Source of the DNA: Rhizobiaceae bacterium
GTDB lineage: Bacteria; Pseudomonadota; Alphaproteobacteria; Rhizobiales; Rhizobiaceae
DNA length: 64,000 bases
NCBI GenBank assembly: GCA_023953845.1
Contig: JAMLJC010000002.1
Coordinates: forward strand, 434,001-498,000
Direction of reading: 5' to 3'
Position 1 is the first letter of the stretch. Each line of letters begins with the position of its first letter. Made by a program: the position numbers and the translations under genes. Below, piece by piece: positions 60,524 through 64,000 of this stretch. Below the pieces are notes generated by a model. That model did not search any database, was not told where the DNA came from, and saw only the letters and a list, made by a program, of their open reading frames with translations.

Positions 60524-60835
60524 GTGTACACGAATCCGCAAAAGCTCAACGAGCCGCATGTGCAACGCCTGCGGCAGGATGCCGGACGCTGGCTCAAGGA
60601 ACTGCGAGAATCAAAAAAGCTGACGCAGCGTGACCTCGCATTGCGGGTTGGCGCGGAGTATTATACGTTCATTTCCCAGCTGGAGAACGGGCGAGGGCGT
60701 ATTCCACCGGATCGGTATGCGGACTGGGCAAAAGCACTTGACGTTCCCGTGCGTCCTTTTGTTAAGAAGATGATGAGTTTTTACGATCCGGTTACCTACG
60801 ATCTCCTATTCGAGAGCGAGCAATCGGAAGACTGA
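60524..60835 (+). CDS. Small XRE-family regulator
   Basis: A 103-residue protein with a central Cro/C1 helix-turn-helix (about residues 18-72): RWLKELRESKKLTQRDLALR then VGAEYYTFISQLENGRGRIP. The N-terminus is short and the C-terminal VTYDLLFESEQSED is acidic. It starts with GTG. It is placed 153 bases after the secretion adaptor gene and 57 bases before the membrane protein gene, all on one strand, so it may control the secretion locus. The 153-base gap holds no gene. Confidence 0.85.
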   Translation: MYTNPQKLNEPHVQRLRQDAGRWLKELRESKKLTQRDLALRVGAEYYTFISQLENGRGRIPPDRYADWAKALDVPVRPFVKKMMSFYDPVTYDLLFESEQSED

Positions 60836-60892
60836 TTCGGGCCGTGCGGGCGCTATGATGCGGTCCGGCGCTTCGAAGGAGACTGCTGCCGC

Positions 60893-62320
60893 ATGACATT
60901 CTCAGCACACAACGTCGTGAGCCTGTTCAGGGCAAAGCCGTCGATTCGTGACTGGGACAATTCGGAACTGGCGCAGTTCTTTCGCGTCGAGGCGGCGCTT
61001 CGGCAGGCGGGCATTTTCGTCGACACGCAGCGCGGCGTGACGGACGAGGGTGATCCCTGGTTCGTCTATTGCAGGCAGGACAATGGCGACGTCTTCCTGC
61101 ATATTGCGCGGTTCGACGGTTTTTACGTCGCGGCGAGCCCGACCATGAGCGGACCGCTCGTGCGCAAGAAGTTCAACGAGCTTCTGGACGAGCTCGTCCG
61201 CGACAATCCGGTGATCCTGCAGCCTTCCTCGAACAGGCGGCCCGGTCCGGATCTCTACATACACCCGTCGACGATGCTGATCGCCGCGGTCGCCGCGCTC
61301 TTCTACAAGACCGCGCCGATAAGGGCCGAGGACCATGGCGACAACCCGCTCCGCCAGTCGGAAGCGCGAAGCGCCCAGGGATTCGGCATGCTGTCCGACG
61401 TCTATTCGGTCGCGCTCGTTTCGGCGATGGCGATCATCGCGGTCCTTCATCATACGCACGCCGAGAATGTGGTCGTCGAGGAGAATCATCAGGAGCAGCA
61501 GGCGCTGCTCGACGGGATTCTCTTCAACCTCGGCTCGAACCACAACGATCTGCCTGCCTTCGAAGGCAATGTCGAACCCACGGGGCTGATCGGTGGCGTC
61601 GCGCAGGCCGCTACGGAGGTCGTTCTGGCAAACCAGGTGCAGGACAATCTGCCCTCTGCCAACGATACCGCCGTTTCCTTGCAGAGCCTGTTCGGCAAGT
61701 TTGCCGATACGATCATCGCCGCCAGCAGCGCCGTGACGGAGACGGCTGAACTTGCGGTGGCGGAGCGTCATATTGCCAGCAACGACAGTCAGACGGTCCG
61801 GAGCGAGGCTCTCGGCGGAGAAGGCGGAGACAAGGTTCTCCCCGCGCATTCCCCGTCCAGCTCCGCTTTCGTGATCGCAGCGGCTGCGACGCCGGACTTC
61901 AAGAACGATCAGCCGCAGCCTGTCCAGCAGGTGAGCGTCGCGCCTTCCGACCAGACCGCGAAGGAGCCGGCCGTCGTGCAGGTCGCCGCCCTGAGCGCCG
62001 TTCCGACGGCCACCGACGTGCTGACGTCGTCGCTGCAACTCGATACGTCTGCCGTCACGAAGGGAGGCAGTCTCGATCCGGCCGTTTCGCAGCCGTCCAC
62101 CGGTGGCGAGAGCACTACGGTCGACAGCATCGTTGAAACGCCGCCGGAGCCTGTCTTCTATAATTTTGTGCAGGCAGCAGGAATGGTTGTGCTGCTCTCG
62201 TCCTCGCATACGACGGCCAGCACTTCGGCCACGACCACCGGCATGGAATTGCCGCACCAGTCGATCGACGTTCCGCTGCTCGGCATCATGGACGATGGCC
62301 ACCTTCTGGCCGTTGCCTGA
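60893..62320 (+). CDS. Unrecognised membrane protein in the secretion/SapC locus
   Basis: A 475-residue protein I cannot assign to a family. Residues 1-120 look globular (WDNSELAQFFRVEAALRQAG; DPWFVYCRQDNGDVFLHIAR). Two hydrophobic segments lie at about 127-139 and 169-186 (VYSVALVSAMAIIAVLHH), followed by an acidic His/Glu-rich stretch (HAENVVVEENHQEQQ). From about 220 to 445 the sequence is Ala/Ser/Thr/Pro-rich and low in charge, as in exported or linker regions, ending in a short hydrophobic FVQAAGMVVLLSSS. No cysteines after residue 60. It follows the XRE gene and precedes the epimerase, supporting a part in the same surface/secretion locus. Confidence 0.7.
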   Translation: MTFSAHNVVSLFRAKPSIRDWDNSELAQFFRVEAALRQAGIFVDTQRGVTDEGDPWFVYCRQDNGDVFLHIARFDGFYVAASPTMSGPLVRKKFNELLDELVRDNPVILQPSSNRRPGPDLYIHPSTMLIAAVAALFYKTAPIRAEDHGDNPLRQSEARSAQGFGMLSDVYSVALVSAMAIIAVLHHTHAENVVVEENHQEQQALLDGILFNLGSNHNDLPAFEGNVEPTGLIGGVAQAATEVVLANQVQDNLPSANDTAVSLQSLFGKFADTIIAASSAVTETAELAVAERHIASNDSQTVRSEALGGEGGDKVLPAHSPSSSAFVIAAAATPDFKNDQPQPVQQVSVAPSDQTAKEPAVVQVAALSAVPTATDVLTSSLQLDTSAVTKGGSLDPAVSQPSTGGESTTVDSIVETPPEPVFYNFVQAAGMVVLLSSSHTTASTSATTTGMELPHQSIDVPLLGIMDDGHLLAVA

Positions 62321-62347
62321 ACCTCCGGTTATCCCGTTCGTTCGATC

Positions 62348-63265
62348 TTAGCCGCGCGCTGATGTTTCGACGAATGCATGCGCCATGCGATGAAGGTCAT
62401 GGGCTGGCTCGACCCTGGGGCGCCAGCCGAGCTTGCTCAGTCCGGAGACATCGACGCGAAGATCGCCAAGCAGTTTTTCGGCGAAAGATTTGAGGCCGAT
62501 GGCACGGAGCGCGCCGCGGAGCAAGCCGGCCGGGACGTCGATGAGGCCGGGAGGGCGGCCGAGGCCGTCCCGGATCGTCGTGACCAGTTCTCTCAGTGAC
62601 AGGTCTCTTCCGTCGCTGGCGTGAAGGATAGTCGCGCCTGCGCTGATGGCCGGCGCGGTTGCCAGAAAATGCAATGCGTCGACGAGATTCGTCACTCCGA
62701 TCATCGACCGGCGATTTTCGACTGCGCCGAAGGGCAAGGGAAAAGGCGAGGCGCATAATTTCAGCAGCAGGCCGAGATCGCCCTTCGGGTCGGGACCATA
62801 GACGAGAGGCGGTCGCACGATGACCGTTTTTTCCAGACCGCCGTTCGCCAGAAGTGCTGTCTCCCCGGCCGCCTTCGATCTTCCATAGGCGCTCACCGGC
62901 TTGCGCCGCATGTCCGGCGTCAGCATGCCGGCGTTTCCGCCGACCACGGCGATAGAGGAAACGAAGACGAAGCGGGGCACTGCCGCGTCGGCCGCCGCGA
63001 TACCGAAGTTCTTCGTGAACTGGTGGTTGGCAAGGTCGAAATCCGCTTCCGAGAGACGGCGACGGCGCGGCGTCAGGCCGGCGCAGTGGATGATTGCAGA
63101 ACAGCCGTCGAGCTGGCGCGACAGCTCTGCCCGCGCGCTGCTTTCCAGCAGGTTTCGTTCGATGCGCCTGACCGAATGACCGCGGTGCTCGAGCTCCGCG
63201 ACAAGCGTCCCGCCTATGAAACCGTGGCAGCCGCTGACTGCGATCGTCGTCAAATCGTTCTCCAT
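62348..63265 (-). CDS. NAD-dependent sugar-nucleotide epimerase/dehydratase
   Basis: A 305-residue extended SDR. The NAD-binding motif is VSGCHGFIGGTLVAELEHRG; the catalytic pair YxxxK is seen in PVSAYGRSKAAGETAL with Ser upstream in FVFVSSIAV; and VRPPLVYGPDPKGDL follows. It most resembles epimerases/dehydratases used for polysaccharide sugars such as quinovosamine, but the exact substrate is unknown. ATG at 63265. It is convergent with the unknown 475-residue gene and divergent from SapC, with 132 bases between the latter. Confidence 0.83.
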   Translation of the reverse strand: MENDLTTIAVSGCHGFIGGTLVAELEHRGHSVRRIERNLLESSARAELSRQLDGCSAIIHCAGLTPRRRRLSEADFDLANHQFTKNFGIAAADAAVPRFVFVSSIAVVGGNAGMLTPDMRRKPVSAYGRSKAAGETALLANGGLEKTVIVRPPLVYGPDPKGDLGLLLKLCASPFPLPFGAVENRRSMIGVTNLVDALHFLATAPAISAGATILHASDGRDLSLRELVTTIRDGLGRPPGLIDVPAGLLRGALRAIGLKSFAEKLLGDLRVDVSGLSKLGWRPRVEPAHDLHRMAHAFVETSARG

Positions 63266-63397
63266 CGGTGTCTGTCTTTCGGGATTGCGCTTTGCTGCAT
63301 TCGCGTCAACAGGTCGATATCCTTGAGTTGTTTTATCCTTCGCAATAACTGACGTTGCCGCAGCGATTTCGATCCTGCCGCAGGAGGACCCCCGGAA

Positions 63398-64000
63398 TTG
63401 GCATCTTACATCCCGTTGAACAGGATCGAGCATGCAGCCCGGCAGTGGCGTCGGCCTGTCGGCTACGCTTTCGCTGCGGAGGAAACGATCATACCGCTGG
63501 CGGCGATCGAAGCGGCGCAGGCCGCTGCGGAGCTGCCGCTCGCCTTTGCAAGCGTCGACGGGGTGACGCAGCTTGTCGCGGTCATGTCCGCGAAGCCGGG
63601 AAGGAACTGGTTCGTCGGCTCAGACGGTCGATGGCTGGGGCAATACGTGCCTGCGCTGTTTCGCGCCTATCCGTTTCGCCTCGCCTGCGCAGACCCCGGC
63701 GGGCAGTTCGGCTTATGGATCGCGAACGAACCTTCATCCGCGGTGGACGGTGAGCCGATCTACGATCAGGCCGGCGAGCTCACGCCCCGGGTGAAGGCGA
63801 TGGCGTCGTTTCTGATGACGTTCGAGAACAGCCGCCTCCAGACGCAACGGGCCTGCGCCGCTCTCGAGAGTGCAGGCGTCCTCGTGCCGTGGACGATCAG
63901 GCTGCGCGCTGTCGATGAACAGGAGGAGGTGCTGGAAGGCTTGCTGCGGATCGACGACGGAGCGTTGTCCGATCTTTCCGACGATGCATTTGTCGGTCTG
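63398..64000 (+). CDS. SapC family protein, N-terminal 201 codons
   Basis: A SapC family gene running off the right edge. MASYIPLNRIEHAARQWR at the start, ETIIPLAAIEAAQAAAELPL, GSDGRWLGQYVPALFRAYPF and GEPIYDQAGELTPRVKAMAS match the family order, and the last residues LLRIDDGALSDLSDDAFVGL are its usual closing segment, so only a few codons are likely missing. The start is TTG at 63398 with GGAGG ten bases upstream. SapC was named from surface-layer loci (Campylobacter fetus sap); its biochemical role is not established, but it commonly accompanies type I secretion of surface proteins, as here. Confidence 0.83.
   Translation, partial: MASYIPLNRIEHAARQWRRPVGYAFAAEETIIPLAAIEAAQAAAELPLAFASVDGVTQLVAVMSAKPGRNWFVGSDGRWLGQYVPALFRAYPFRLACADPGGQFGLWIANEPSSAVDGEPIYDQAGELTPRVKAMASFLMTFENSRLQTQRACAALESAGVLVPWTIRLRAVDEQEEVLEGLLRIDDGALSDLSDDAFVGL

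Overview
The window looks like chromosomal DNA of an alphaproteobacterium of the order Hyphomicrobiales (Rhizobiales), probably close to Mesorhizobium and other Phyllobacteriaceae. The signs are high GC, rhizobial single-domain families (BA14K, DUF4169, DUF4424, DUF2065 beside hflKC, alpha-type SspB), cobalt-type nitrile hydratase genes, and a circularly permuted two-piece tmRNA with the alphaproteobacterial-type tag ANDNYAEARLAA. No phage, plasmid replication or transposase gene is seen. About 66 protein genes, one tRNA, one tmRNA and one MITE-like element are annotated. All names rest on motifs and recalled family features; no database search was run.

Layout. 1-5.4 kb: end of a Tat-type gene, a TMEM43-like membrane protein, a dienelactone-hydrolase-like enzyme, a MITE-like element abutting a cupin gene, and a TIM-barrel protein paired with a hotdog thioesterase. 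5.4-10.8 kb: a D-lactate/glycolate-type FAD oxidase and a large AsmA protein. 10.8-13.5 kb (minus strand): sspB, DUF4169 and RHH genes, a P-loop ATPase behind a hicAB module, then the tmRNA gene ssrA. 13.6-20.2 kb: thyA, DUF4424, folA, hflK, hflC, DUF2065 and degP (folate/dTMP supply, then membrane and envelope proteolysis). 20.2-28.6 kb: an acetyltransferase, serB, divergent miaA, a diguanylate cyclase, a HerA-like ATPase, and a flavin monooxygenase divergent from an XRE-cupin regulator plus a GNAT enzyme.

28.6-31.9 kb is the acetolactate synthase operon. It opens with a leader peptide rich in Leu/Ile/Val codons and an attenuator-type terminator. An AbrB/PIN toxin-antitoxin pair sits between the large and small subunit genes. 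32-38.2 kb: a LysE exporter, an SDR-DoxX pair, cobalt nitrile hydratase with its accessory gene, a second vapBC pair and a RecD-like helicase. 38.2-46.5 kb: pdxJ, kup with a structured leader, a qorB/HxlR pair, an FAD monooxygenase, and tetR-ilvC followed by tandem duplicates of the ilvC 3' end. 46.6-57.2 kb: PilZ, BA14K, EEP nuclease/NUDIX, an NhaP antiporter, a MacAB-like tripartite efflux operon, PhzF, tRNA-Lys, a DUF4214-methyltransferase and a secreted trypsin-like protease.

57.3 kb to the window end holds type I secretion genes (PrtD/HlyD), a small XRE regulator, an unrecognised 475-residue membrane protein, a sugar-nucleotide epimerase and the start of a SapC family gene. It resembles a surface-protein secretion locus and is the best candidate here for an undescribed system. 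The other main points for follow-up are the ilv leader with a possibly leaderless peptide ORF, the toxin-antitoxin pair wired into ilvIH, the ilvC tail repeats and the MITE-like element.
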